Under the pieces are notes generated by a model that did no database searches, was not told the origin of the DNA, and saw only the letters and a list, made by a program, of their open reading frames with translations. Of a DNA stretch of 64,000 bases, positions 40,101 through 46,179 are shown piece after piece. Every line of letters starts with the position of its first letter. Position 1 is the stretch's first letter. The translations under genes and the position numbers were made by a program. The stretch comes from Enoplolaimus lenunculus (taxonomy: Eukaryota; Nematoda; Enoplea; Enoplida; Thoracostomopsidae), in contig JASANG010001464.1 in the NCBI GenBank assembly GCA_030248215.1, forward strand, positions 1 to 64,000, read 5' to 3'.

Positions 40101-40508
40101 TTGTCCTGGTGCATACGCAATAAATGCAATGCACATTGTGTTGTACAGTAGACACATATAGTCGACGAAAAATGCAGTTAGAGAGGCTAGCTACGGGGCG
40201 CAGTGGTAGAGTGCTCGCTTAAGGATCCATAGGCTGATAGTTCGATCCCCGCTTAGCCCGCTTTTCCAGCTGCTGGGAGTAAAATGAAACCAAGACTGTA
40301 TAATTTTACCCATCCGTTCGGGAATATTACGTAATATGTAAAAAATCCTGGGGAATCAAAATGTTGCGTTTTGCGCGCATCTCCTCTGATATTTAAATAA
40401 TCAAATGCGTGCAAACTTACTTCGAAGATGAGTTTTGTTCAATTCATCTTCGACATCACTGCAGGATGCACCATCAGACACTTTACTTGGGCTAGGCAAC
40501 TCTGCCAT
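11021..40508 (-). CDS. KDM3: KDM3/JMJD1-family JmjC histone H3K9 demethylase (18 coding exons)
   Basis: The product should be a nuclear Fe(II)- and 2-oxoglutarate-dependent demethylase acting on mono- and dimethylated lysine 9 of histone H3. My exon model (listed separately) keeps phase at every junction and gives about 3,180 residues, against roughly 1,300-2,500 for vertebrate KDM3A, KDM3B and JMJD1C. The order is: acidic N-terminus; a 1,596-codon exon with long polyglutamine runs and an LEDLL motif near residue 491 (LxxLL type); a cysteine segment (CRDC, then FCRF) near 1,780-1,855; the zinc finger CDVCHCTIFNLHFFCQTC plus CAKC near 2,435-2,460; and the JmjC domain over the last 330 residues. 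The iron ligands are visible: HLD (H about 2,931, D about 2,933) and the distal H in GAPHQ (about 3,103). All catalytic positions are intact, so the enzyme should be active. The introns are loaded with transposons, and the gene spans 29.5 kb. The exon 3 to 4 junction and the exon 10 start are the weakest points. Confidence 0.9.
11268..11402 (-). CDS. KDM3: KDM3 exon 17 (end of JmjC)
   Basis: Exon of 45 codons between an acceptor ending TATAG and the donor GTATGT. It encodes the conserved KDM3 stretch CCIKIAEDFMTPE ... EFRYLTVEHSNHEDKLQ, close to vertebrate CIKVAEDFVSPEH ... EFRYLS. Phase 0 at both ends. Confidence 0.93.
12425..12688 (-). CDS. KDM3: KDM3 exon 16 (JmjC, distal iron-binding histidine)
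   Basis: It encodes DPIHDQ ... MLGDAVFIPAGAPHQ and ends at the donor CAG/GTACAC. The H in GAPHQ is the third iron ligand. The acceptor is taken as CATCATAG at 12,689, because that choice alone keeps phase 0 with exon 15. The first 30 or so residues (TTRKSAAAALNNN ...) are a lineage-specific insertion in a loop that is variable in the family. Confidence 0.9.
13615..13825. repeat. Fragment of the CAGGGTGCAACCGG MITE family
   Basis: ATATAAGCCATTGATCGTGG, then ATTTCACTTCAG and AGATAAAATAAATACCTATG align with the interior of the copy at 44,840-45,230. The termini are lost. It lies in KDM3 intron 15. Confidence 0.6.
14189..14364 (-). CDS. KDM3: KDM3 exon 15 (JmjC middle)
   Basis: Exon between the acceptor TTTTGCAG and the donor CAG/GTACAT. 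It encodes FEILDEYNIDSECQKRVR, then TPEQAGAVWTIWHPNDAQMI. This corresponds to the vertebrate stretch ending in PGALWHIYAAKDTEKIR. It starts with two bases completing a split codon, as exon 14 requires. Confidence 0.92.
15293..15412 (-). CDS. KDM3: KDM3 exon 14 (JmjC, HxD iron ligands)
   Basis: It encodes ATTNLHLDVSDAVNVMVHVG, nearly identical to the KDM3 signature. H and D of HLD are the first two iron ligands. Donor AAG/GTAGAT, acceptor TTGCAG. Both ends are split codons (2 + 39 codons + 1). Confidence 0.95.
15795..15981 (-). CDS. KDM3: KDM3 exon 13 (start of JmjC)
   Basis: It encodes LKDWPSGETF ... ALPEHYKDF ... RPDLGPKMYTAY, the start of the KDM3 JmjC domain (vertebrate LKDWPxGEDF ... RPDLGPKMYNAYG). 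Donor G/GTAAGT, acceptor TATAG. It has 62 codons plus one base. Confidence 0.94.
16184..16833. mobile_element. hAT-type MITE with GGTCTCGG/CCGAGACC words, copy 1
   Basis: The left end CACGGGTGTGTGGTCTCGG mirrors the right end, the complement of CAGGGATGTGCGGTCTCGG. It is flanked by ATACAAAG and ATAGAAAG (8 bp, one mismatch), as expected of hAT elements. Subterminal regions hold many CCGAGACC words in both orientations. There is no coding frame. A second copy lies at 35,992-36,674. Confidence 0.78.
16984..17361. mobile_element. hAT-type MITE with GCCGATACCGAT words
   Basis: The ends are TAGGGAGGTGCCGAT on the left and the complement of TAGGGATGTGCCGAT on the right. The flanks TTGTAAAT and AGGTAAAT match at 6 of 8 positions. 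Subterminal copies of GCCGATGCCGATACCGAT occur at both ends. A fragment of the same family is at 30,466-30,580. Confidence 0.7.
17453..17632 (-). CDS. KDM3: KDM3 exon 12
   Basis: Exon of 60 codons between the acceptor ATCACAG and the donor AAA/GTAAGT. It encodes ECRTGAVIVDTRTT ... FWSGFISLSERL, matching the family stretch CRTG ... FWxGFxxxxxRL just ahead of the JmjC domain. Phase 0 at both ends. Confidence 0.9.
18185..18815. repeat. Three tandem copies of a ~207-bp unit in KDM3 intron 11
   Basis: The landmark TTTATTATAACTTTGCTCC recurs at spacings of 208 and 206 bp (GCTCC at about 18,260, 18,468 and 18,674). Each copy includes TTCTTGACAYGCTTATTTCTG and AAAATTATCTTTC. It is purely intronic, with no conserved frame across copies. 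Confidence 0.8.
18853..18936 (-). CDS. KDM3: KDM3 exon 11
   Basis: Exon of 28 codons encoding PVIISGIHQRLNSQLWTPEK, then FRDLASAE. It matches vertebrate PVxVSGVHxKLNSELWKPESF. Acceptor ATTTTCAG, donor GAG/GTACGT, phase 0 at both ends. Confidence 0.93.
19403..19450 (+). repeat. Solitary end of the CAGGGTGCAACCGG MITE family
   Basis: CAGGGTGCGACCGG resembles the terminus of the MITEs at 28,710 and 44,840. I found no partner end nearby, so this is at best a truncated remnant. Confidence 0.35.
19651..20049 (-). CDS. KDM3: KDM3 exon 10
   Basis: The 3' part encodes YLCSGDILLLPFDD ... FQRHWQTSR and ends at the donor CGG/GTAGGT. This matches the family stretch WLCDGRLL ... W.IF..CWK that precedes PVxVSG. 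The rest is poorly conserved. The start is placed at an acceptor ending TTTGTTTGAG because it is pyrimidine-rich and keeps phase 0. The true start could lie further in. Confidence 0.72.
20360..20535 (-). CDS. KDM3: KDM3 exon 9 (tentative)
   Basis: An open stretch encoding SWSIPVDVAMKRISAITG ... NDADQSFS, from an acceptor ACTCAAG behind a pyrimidine-rich tract to the donor TCG/GTGAGC. Phases agree with exons 8 and 10. No strong family motif is seen, so support rests on splice sites and phase. The acceptor tract lies next to a 79-bp tandem duplication (20,553-20,700). Confidence 0.6.
20553..20705. repeat. Tandem duplication, ~79-bp unit
   Basis: The segment GACAAAGCAGAGCTAAAA ... GTGCAGACGTAAAA occurs twice in a row, with a few differences. 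On the minus strand it contains the pyrimidine-rich GCTCTGCTTTGTC that precedes KDM3 exon 9. Confidence 0.8.
21482..23250 (+). repeat. Helentron/pearl-like element with GTCY microsatellite
   Basis: It starts with GAGCGAAGCGAAAATCCGAG. A (GTCC/GTCT)n tract follows at about 21,563-21,594, then ~155-bp tandem units (GTGCGAGGAATCTG at about 21,820, 21,993, 22,147 and 23,109). It ends TTTCGCTCAATAAATGTAGT, then CCCACTACCACTGG. A GTCY tract plus ~150-bp tandem units is the layout of pearl and related Helentron-derived elements. It is interrupted by the CTGGCTTCTCC element. Confidence 0.65.
22249..23048. mobile_element. CTGGCTTCTCCACAGC-ended TIR element, copy 1
   Basis: It begins CTGGCTTCTCCACAGC and ends in its exact complement. 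AAAAT occurs on both sides (22,244-22,248 and 23,049-23,053), suggesting a 5-bp duplication. Just inside each end lie poly-G blocks separated by short A/T words (GGGGGGC, TTTCCTGGGGGGC). There is no transposase frame. A second, opposite copy at 48,381-49,680 confirms the boundaries. The superfamily is not assigned. Confidence 0.8.
23350..23530. repeat. Degenerate CGGGTCC/GGACCCG-rich segment
   Basis: Repeated GTCCGGGTTT and AAACCCGGACCC words in both orientations resemble the subterminal regions of the local MITEs. A similar stretch is at 20,866-20,985. I found no complete ends or target duplication. Confidence 0.35.
23745..24059 (-). CDS. KDM3: KDM3 exon 8
   Basis: It follows the zinc-finger exon, from acceptor ATTGTAG to donor A/GTAAGAAC. 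It encodes GRTGRRGCDEHGWLYCKR and then a low-complexity Ser/Ala/Lys region. It has 104 codons plus split codons, in phase with exons 7 and 9. The first third may extend the zinc-binding region; the rest is not conserved as far as I can tell. Confidence 0.75.
24790..24933 (-). CDS. KDM3: KDM3 exon 7 (zinc finger)
   Basis: It encodes DYWKHIPGSRELCDVCHC, then TIFNLHFFCQTCGFDVCAKC. The spacing of CxxC pairs and the NxH match the KDM3 family zinc finger (vertebrate [20 protein letters not shown]). Acceptor TTTTCAG, donor A/GTAAGC. It starts with two bases completing a codon from exon 6. Confidence 0.95.
25509..27205 (-). CDS. KDM3: KDM3 exon 6 (565-codon middle exon)
   Basis: It starts ISLRRAKQDPEIIAGVKIAG after the acceptor GATTATAG, directly continuing FCRFVGFRK of exon 5. 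It ends VKYAGVR at the donor G/GTGAGT, where the next exon continues DYWKHI. Between these lies a hydrophilic, Ser/Lys/Asp-rich linker with no recognisable domain. It contains a short cysteine pair (CPEC). Length and phase fit exactly (1 + 1,695 + 1 bases). Confidence 0.9.
27612..28092. mobile_element. hAT-type MITE with GGATCCGGATCC words
   Basis: It starts TAGGGATCGACCGG and ends in the complement of TAGGGAACGACCGG. A perfect 8-bp duplication TGGAACCC flanks it (27,604-27,611 and 28,093-28,100). Subterminal regions carry runs of GGATCCGGATCCGGGCCGG and variants. It fills about half of KDM3 intron 5. Confidence 0.85.
28184..28484 (-). CDS. KDM3: KDM3 exon 5 (cysteine segment)
   Basis: It encodes VVYGTILQPRACARYPRCWI, then VDTCRDCEMLLRARRAAVNR, a Q/R-rich linker and EAFCRFVGFRK. 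The CRDC and FCRF..FRK elements resemble the conserved segment that precedes the zinc finger in JMJD1 proteins. Acceptor TCGACAG, donor AAA/GTATGT. Phases fit exons 4 and 6. Confidence 0.88.
28710..29300. mobile_element. hAT-type MITE, CAGGGTGCAACCGG family, copy 1
   Basis: It begins CAGGGTGCAACCGG and ends CCGGTTGCACCCTG, with a perfect 8-bp duplication GTAAATAT (28,702-28,709 and 29,301-29,308). The interior holds a nearly identical tandem duplication of a 241-bp segment (second copy from about 28,985). GGAACCGGAA words cluster near the ends. It lies in KDM3 intron 4. Confidence 0.88.
29630..29718 (-). CDS. KDM3: KDM3 exon 4
   Basis: A small exon encoding SSKLIKRSPDSSCATNTVTA, then PAGKTTYRK. 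Acceptor AATTGTAG, donor G/GTAAGA. It joins in phase to exon 5 (TYRK to VVYGTIL). Its upstream phase requires exon 3 to end with two extra bases. Confidence 0.75.
30020..30321 (-). CDS. KDM3: KDM3 exon 3
   Basis: It starts at acceptor TTGTAG in phase 0 after exon 2 and encodes ATTTFADALASPDLSRVALV, then KRHKLRLPASHQQTQ, an acidic stretch and RAKPGSKPLILS. The 3' end is uncertain. GTGTGT after LILS gives the wrong phase for exon 4, while a GTGTTC two bases further on gives the right phase. An unseen small exon is also possible. Confidence 0.7.
30466..30580. repeat. Fragment of the GCCGATACCGAT MITE family
   Basis: ATACCAAAATGTTTGCCGAT and the following bases align with 16,998-17,150, including the internal GCTAACNACCATAAAC word. 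Only one side is present. Confidence 0.55.
30988..35777 (-). CDS. KDM3: KDM3 exon 2 (1,596 codons, polyglutamine-rich)
   Basis: A very large exon from acceptor GTTTTAG (reading ISDEAAESLAAAV) to donor AAAG/GTACGT (ending CLKPPPRK). It has four long Gln tracts plus His/Gln-rich linkers, an LEDLL motif at 34,381-34,395, basic KRKR clusters suggesting nuclear import, and long Ser/Asn-rich disordered stretches. The region corresponds to the variable N-terminal half of KDM3 proteins and is far longer than in vertebrates. The frame is open throughout and in phase at both ends. Confidence 0.88.
33221..33280 (-). repeat. CAA/CAG repeat encoding polyglutamine tract 4
   Basis: Mixed CAA and CAG codons (plus strand TTG/CTG) encode about 13 consecutive Gln and flanking Gln/Leu/Lys-Gln residues within KDM3 exon 2. 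Confidence 0.9.
33497..33543 (-). repeat. CAA repeat encoding polyglutamine tract 3
   Basis: Almost pure CAA codons encode about 15 consecutive Gln in KDM3 exon 2. The purity suggests repeat instability. Confidence 0.9.
33716..33808 (-). repeat. CAA/CAG repeat encoding polyglutamine tract 2
   Basis: The longest tract in KDM3 exon 2: about 23 Gln, then LE, then about 5 Gln. It is mostly CAA, with CAG at one end. Confidence 0.9.
34107..34176 (-). repeat. CAA/CAG repeat encoding polyglutamine tract 1
   Basis: About 20 Gln interrupted once by Glu (VQQQEQQQQ ...), in KDM3 exon 2 just after a His/Gln-rich stretch. Confidence 0.9.
35992..36674. mobile_element. hAT-type MITE with GGTCTCGG/CCGAGACC words, copy 2
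   Basis: It begins CAGGGATAGGTGGTCTCGG and ends in the complement of CAGGGATAGACGGTCTCGG. It is flanked by ATATACAC and ATATATAC (8 bp, one mismatch). It belongs to the same family as 16,184-16,833 and lies in KDM3 intron 1. Confidence 0.82.
36675..37610. other. KDM3 intron 1 sequence, no feature recognised
   Basis: A+T-rich intronic DNA. It includes a short (TA)n run near 37,296 and a palindromic ACGTACGTACGC stretch near 37,318-37,352. No coding exon is supported. Confidence 0.5.
37611..37991. mobile_element. hAT-type MITE, CAGGGTGCAACCGG family, copy 2
   Basis: The left end CGGGGTGCAACCGGAATTCC and the right end CCGGTTGCACCCTG bracket GGTTCCGG-rich subterminal regions. The target duplication is no longer clear. 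Directly downstream (37,992 to about 38,095) is a truncated second piece of the same family, homologous to the interior of the copy at 44,840. Confidence 0.7.
38200..38785 (+). repeat. Helentron/pearl-like element with GTCY microsatellite
   Basis: GATGTCCGTCCGCCTGTCTG at about 38,230 is followed by the same AATTTTAATAAACTTTTTTG block as at 21.6 kb. Then come ~155-bp tandem units and two copies of the 3' end (TTCGAGCTTCGCTCAATAAA) near 38,350 and 38,740. It lies in KDM3 intron 1. Confidence 0.6.
38880..39100. repeat. Three tandem copies of an ~83-bp unit
   Basis: The landmark GAAGTTTGAGGGATAGATTC and its variants recurs at about 38,878, 38,960 and 39,043. Each copy is followed by AACGCA, then CTTATGC.GCAATTCGAAACG and CCGAGGRGTGATCA. 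It lies in KDM3 intron 1. Confidence 0.75.
39426..40290. repeat. Cluster of tRNA-derived SINEs in KDM3 intron 1
   Basis: At least four tRNA-like heads are visible. The clearest is 39,844-39,911 on the plus strand, with box A TGGCGCAGTGG and box B GAGTTCGATCC. Another is at 40,186-40,258 (plus), one is reversed at 39,669-39,734 and a partial one lies at 39,430-39,475. Tails share CTTTTCCAGCTGCTTAGTAAAA and ATGCAATGCACATTGTGTTG. Heads lack good acceptor-stem pairing and repeat with tails, so they are SINEs and not functional tRNA genes. Confidence 0.7.
40421..40508 (-). CDS. KDM3: KDM3 exon 1 (start codon)
   Basis: The ATG at 40,506-40,508 opens MAELPSPSKVSDGASCSDVE, then DELNKTHLR, ending at the strong donor A/GTAAGTTT. 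The leftover base plus TA of exon 2 gives Ile (THLR-I-SDEAAES), keeping the frame. No other start lies between it and exon 2. Confidence 0.78.
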
Positions 40509-41700
40509 TGATATCGTAATAAGCAAATATTGATATAGAGCTTGTAGGTTAATTTAAATACAGGATGCCGTAATTTTCCTACACACAATAAACAACATTG
40601 TATATTTAAAAGAACGATATGGACGCTCAATACGTAACGTTCTGAGACGCGGCTCAGATTAATGACGCTCTAACTCCAAGTATAAACGCCACGACATTCT
40701 GTGGTAGATTACAGAATTGCTAAGCATTATGCTCAACGCTACGCAGCATACTGGTAAAATATATTTCACATAATAGCTAACAGTAGTTGAAGCAATGCTG
40801 CAATAACAACACAACACAGCTTTGCAGAATGAAATTTTGGCTTTTCAGCTTTCACAGATTTACCATCGTACCCGAATACAAACCTTTCGCTTAACGCAAA
40901 CATGCGCATATAACGAATTAAACTACTCCTTAAGTTTTAACCCGGAACCGGTTCATACTCAATACACTTTGTCGTTAAACCAATATCAACTAGCTAAGTT
41001 ATCATAGTGGTTAATTAAATATAATCCTTATCTCAAAAGATGGTCCGTCGATATCATTTAAACGTTGCATTAAAACACCATGTGACAAAAACAGGTTTAC
41101 CTTGCCCAGAGCAATTTTGTAAGACCCAAGCGGCTTATGTTATTTCTAGATTTCGTCGACAAAATTTAGGAAACTCTTGAATTTGATGAAGAACGTGCGG
41201 TTATATTGGCTTTGCGATATAAGTAATATTCAAAAAGTATTAGAAGCTGCTATGATGTCTTCTGTTTTTTCTTCATCTTCTTCCGCACCTTCTTCCTTTC
41301 TTTCTTCGTCTTCTTCTGTTTCTTGTCTTAAAATAACGCGGTTTTCGTAACTAAATCGCTAGTCATTAGTTAACTGCTTGAAATTTTACAATATTAGCGA
41401 ACCAGATCTTCTTATATCGAGCACTGTATCAATAAACTTTAATATTAATATACATAGCTAGGTTATAAAAATCGGCAAAATGTGTTGTTTAGAAAAATTT
41501 TCGTATTTTCGTATTCAGCTTAATGCGGCGTGTGAGAAAGTGGTGGTTGTATGCATGTTGAGACATGCTTGTCCGTTATTTGCACATGCAATGGATGGTC
41601 GGTCATGGGACGACCTAGTTGAAAATAAGGGTGTGATAAGTTAGGTAGGCTAGGGTACGAAGGGTACGATGGTTTTTAGTTCTGACTGAACAGCTGAAAA
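40509..41700. other. Upstream flank of KDM3
   Basis: It would contain the promoter, but no core element stands out. A TTTATTGTGTGTAG tract on the minus strand near 40,590-40,610 could serve as a 3' splice site for a 5'UTR intron or trans-spliced leader. A TTCTTCTTCC-rich run lies at 41,270-41,325. Confidence 0.35.
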
Positions 41701-41713
41701 TGAGGCACGTTCC

Positions 41714-41780
41714 CAGAAGATTTCGAACTCGGTCGACAGATTATCAGTCCAGCACGCAAGTCACTAAGCCATGCTGCCTC
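41714..41780 (-). repeat. tRNA-like SINE head
   Basis: The minus strand reads GGCAGCATGGCTTAGTGACT with box A (TGGCTTAGTG), and 30-odd bases later a box B (GAGTTCGAAATC). No convincing cloverleaf closes, so a SINE remnant is more likely than a tRNA gene. Confidence 0.5.
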
Positions 41781-41849
41781 ACAATCAACTGCTGAGTTTT
41801 TCTATTTTTTTGCCTTATAAGAACCTCAATATTATACACATGCATCTAG

Positions 41850-44800
41850 GTTCTTTCCTGTTTTACTGCTGCTGCATATGAAGGCACTACATATGTGTAT
41901 GGCCACAGAATGAAAGGGAAATACTTGATTAACAAAACGCGCAAAACCCCCGTTAGCCCACTTCAGGAAACTATGAAAACTCAGGAGAGCCTGGAGAAAA
42001 CCAACAGAGCTAGTAAGAACCAGCTAGAAAACTAGAAACTAACAGAAATCAATCCAAACTTTAATCACAAAAGCACACAGTACAAGATAACAAATGAGGT
42101 GCGAGACAACTGATGATGATAGGCAAAGTAACGCTGTTTTATAGTAAATTTCACCCACGCCCGGAAGCGTCAGTACTGGATTCTTTTCAATCACGCAACG
42201 TTTCACATTTTCACATGCATGTTACATCATGCTTATTGCATCATCTTCAGTTAGCTACTCATGACAGTTTCACGAATGTTCAGCTGTCACAACACCTCCG
42301 TTCCAGCCTTGAAGTTCCTGATAAGGCGATCAGCAACAAGCAGGAATGACCGGTTTAGGAGTCCTGGACGACCGTCGGAGATTGTGAGGGCCGTAATCGC
42401 CACCCACTGGGATTCGAGGATTTCGTCGTTGCCGTCAGGCTTCTGTAGGTTTGTAATCGATACTGGTGACATTCAGTTTGTCCAGTGATGGAGGATCGAC
42501 AAATTCGTTGTCGTCAACAGCACCATAGCGAGGACTGTGTTGGTCGATGTGACGTCACCAAACAGGACCAGTTGGGCACACTCGAACGTTGACGCTCCAC
42601 GGCCCGAACACTAGAAACGACTGCTGGCACCCATCGCGGCTCTTTGTCACCACCCGGCCGGAAATGCAAAGCGTAGACCGCTGATTCAACGTTGAATTTC
42701 CGATTGAGTTTGGCCACGACTCGATCGGTGTTGTGATTGTTTGCGTCCCTAGTTTGACGAGCTTGCGCTTGTTGAGCCGGTAAGGGAGCAAATGTATCGA
42801 CCATAACTCGAATTTATTGATTGTTTAACAATTCGCTTGAGGAATAGTCGCTATTCGGAATTGGGGTTCGCCGATACTGCAACAGGAATTCCTGAAGAAC
42901 TGCTTTCGGCGAAAGACTTGACTTGCGCAAAGATTGTTTGAAGAACTGCACCATGCGTTCTGCAGCGCCATTCGCTGAAGGATGGTACGGGGCACCCATA
43001 GATGAGCAATTCCATGTTGCCGCACCAATCCTTACTCGCTAATCGCCCGAGTGCATGTGGATATCCGAAATGCGCAAAATCCTGCTCGAGCAGTTCGATT
43101 GTTGACCGGGCGATTTGAGTGAGTTTGGTGAATGCAGGGATATTTGGAATAAGCATCCACGACAATGAGCCAGTTGCTACCGAGGAAATTGATAGCGTGA
43201 TCAACGTGAACACGTGACCACGGTTTTTCGGGAAGCATCCAAGGATGAACTGGAGCTTTAGGAGGATTGCGCTGATGCTCAGCACACGTTGCGCAATTTT
43301 GGCACAATGCAACAATTTCAGACTCGATATTGGGCCAGTAAACTGACGACCTCGCTAACTGCTTCATTCGTTGCATTCTGAAGTGTCCCAAATGGAGCAC
43401 ATCTAGAGCACGTTGACGAAGACTAGAGGTAATGACTAATCTGGACCCGTAGAACAGACAGCCGTTGGCGATAGATAGCGAATCGGTGACTTTTCGGAAA
43501 AGAGTGATCGACTTTTCATGATCGTCGAGCTTGTTCGGCCACCCGTCCTTGACGTAACGCTTGACCTAGGAAATGATTGGATCCTTGGCCGATTCGTGCA
43601 CAACAGTATTGTTTTTTACCGTATCGAATTGTTGATTGATTGTTTTGATGGTACAGACGGTGTCGACGTCAGTACCATCTTCCTTTCCGTCAAATTAACA
43701 TCCGGATTTACAGGGAAACGACTGAGCATATCGGCGTTGCCATGTGCCGCGGTTCGACGATACTCGATAGTGTAGTCATATTGTTTAAGAGTGAGAGCCC
43801 ATCTCGCCAGTCGATTGGCGGCGAGTGCCGGAGTAGGCTTTATCAGTCACTAGAATAAACTGGCGTCCGTAAAGGTATCGGTGATACTTGTTAAGAGCAA
43901 AGATGATTGAGAGGGCTTCCTTTTGTATTTGACTGTATTTTTGTTCAGTTGAGGTGAGAGTTTTTGTGACATATGCTATAGGTCGTTCGGAACCATCTGA
44001 GAATCGATGGAAAAAGACGGCACCAATTCCAACATCTGACGCGTCGCAGGAGATGCCAACCGGAGTTGTTTGGAAAAGAACCAAAAGTGCCCCTCCGCCG
44101 GGCCATCCTCCACTCCTGAAAAGCCTGTGGGAGCCCCCCCCAGGGGGCAGAGGGGATGAGGGGGGCCTCACAGACGGGAAAAGGCAGAACGCACGACCCA
44201 AGAAAACGCAGCGAAGAACGCGCACGGAGGGGCGATCCTGACAGCCCCCACCCCCCCCCCCTTCGAAGCCGATCGCAAAACAAACCGGGACCACCACGCG
44301 ACGACGCCCACCCGGACTTGTCGTTAAGTCGACGTAGAAGGGCTCGAAGATTCGTAGGATGATCCGCAGCCGTTGCTCCACTGACAATGATGTCGTCTAG
44401 ATACACACCAACGCCAGCTAAGTCGCTTGTCAGTTGCTCCATCATTTCTTGAAAGTAACCCGGAGCCGAGCTTATTCCAAAAGGTAGTCGAGTTTGAAGC
44501 AACGAACCTTGATGAGTACTCAGAGCCAAGCGTTTTTGAGAGATTGGACCCAACGGAATTTGATTGTAGGCGTCGGCCAAATCGATTTTCGTAAACTCAT
44601 AACCTCCGCCTAGGTTGCGCATCGGATCCTCCGGGGAAGGCATCGGACAGCGGTGCGTTTCCAACTGCTGATTGACTGTCACCGAATAGTCGCCACACAC
44701 ACGGATTTTTGTTTTGGGTTGACCTGGGAGTAATGCGTTTCGGATTGGTACGACTGGAGTACCATATTCGCTGAATTGTGTTCGTTTTACTGGATTATTT

Positions 44801-46175
44801 TCAATCACGCAACGTTTCACATTTTCACATGCATGTTACCAGGGTGCAACCGGAATTCCGGTTCCGGTTACGGCATTTTTTCACCTTCCGGTTCCGGTAA
44901 TTTTTTACCGGATTTAAAAATTCCGGTGTTATAATTTGGCCGTTTTTTTAACTTTGCTAATCTTTAAGAATCTCTTTAGAAAGCCACTTGTATTCCGAAT
45001 ATAAGCCATTGATGGTGGATTTCACTTCAGTCGACGACGAAAATCTAAAATACAACAAATAAAATAAATATCTATGTTCGACTAAGGTTATTTCACAAAT
45101 AATAGAGCAAAAAATAAGATTAAAATGAAATTTTTGGTGAAATGCATTTTTCACTTTCCGGTTCCGGTTCCGGTAAAATTTTCAAATTCCGGTTCCGGTT
45201 CCGGTAAATTGTAATTCCGGTTGCACCCTGCATGTTACATCATGCTTATTGCATCATCTTCAGTTAGCTACTCATGACAGTTTCACGAATGTTCAGCTGT
45301 CACAACACCTCCGTTCCAGCCTTGAAGCTCCTGATAAGGCGATCAGCAACCAGCAGGAATGACCGGTTTAGGAGTCCTGGACGATCGTCGGAGATTGTGA
45401 GGGCCGTAATCGCCACCCACTGGGATTCGAGGATTTCGTCGTTGCCGTCGGGCTTCTGTAGGTTTGTGATCGATGCTGGTGACATTGAGTTTGTCCAGTG
45501 ATGGAGGATCGACAAATTCGTTGTCGTCAACAGCACCATAGCGAGGACTGTGTTGGTCGATGTTACGTCACCAAACAGGACCAGTTGGGCACACTCGAAC
45601 GTTGACGCTCCACGGCCCGAACACTCTAGAAACGACTGCTGGCACCCATCGCGTCTCTTTGCCACCACCCGGTCGGAAATGCAAAGCGTAGACCGCTGAT
45701 TCAACGTTGAATTTCCGATTGAGTTTGGCCACGACTCGATCGGTGTTGTGATTGTTTGCGTCCCTAGTTTGACGAGCTTGCGCTTGTTGAGCCGGTAAGG
45801 GAGCAAATGGATCGACCATAACTCGAATTTATTGATTGTTTAACAATTCGCTTGGGGAATAGTCGCTATTCGGAATTGGGGTTCGCCGATACTGCAACAG
45901 GAATTCCTGAAGAACTGCTTTCGGCGAAAGACTTGACTTGCGCAAAGATTGTTTGAAGAACTGCACCATGCGTTCTGCAGCGCCATTCGCTGAAGGATGG
46001 TACGGGGCACCCATGAGATGAGCAATTCCATGTTGCTGGCACCAATCCTTGAATTCGCTTGATGTGAAATCGGTTCCATTGTCGCTAACTAGTGCATGTG
46101 GATATCCGAAATGCGCAAAATCCTGCTCGAGCAGTTCGATTGTTGACCGGGCGATATTGATTGAGTTTGGTGAAA
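41850..46175 (-). mobile_element. Broken Ty3/gypsy retrotransposon fossils (two overlapping copies)
   Basis: The minus strand carries reverse transcriptase, RNase H and integrase sequence of a Ty3/gypsy (Metaviridae) element at about 42.4-44.8 kb. The motifs include YLDDIIVSG, GISCDASDVGIG and the zinc-binding HFRMQRMKQL ... CATCAEH. A second piece of integrase and 3' sequence at about 45.24-46.17 kb is nearly identical to 42.2-43.1 kb, so parts of two copies lie head to tail. Sequence below 42.2 kb looks like LTR. The element is related to, but distinct from, the one at 56.5-61.8 kb. It is clearly broken, with several breaks and no complete 5' half. A hAT-type MITE interrupts it. Confidence 0.85.
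44840..45230. mobile_element. hAT-type MITE, CAGGGTGCAACCGG family, copy 3 (inside the Ty3/gypsy fossil)
   Basis: The ends CAGGGTGCAACCGGAATTCC and the complement are flanked by a perfect 8-bp duplication CATGTTAC (44,832-44,839 and 45,231-45,238). The uninterrupted host sequence is preserved at about 42,228-42,245, proving the boundaries. GGTTCCGGTTCCGG words crowd both subterminal regions. Confidence 0.92.
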
Positions 46176-46179
46176 TGTC

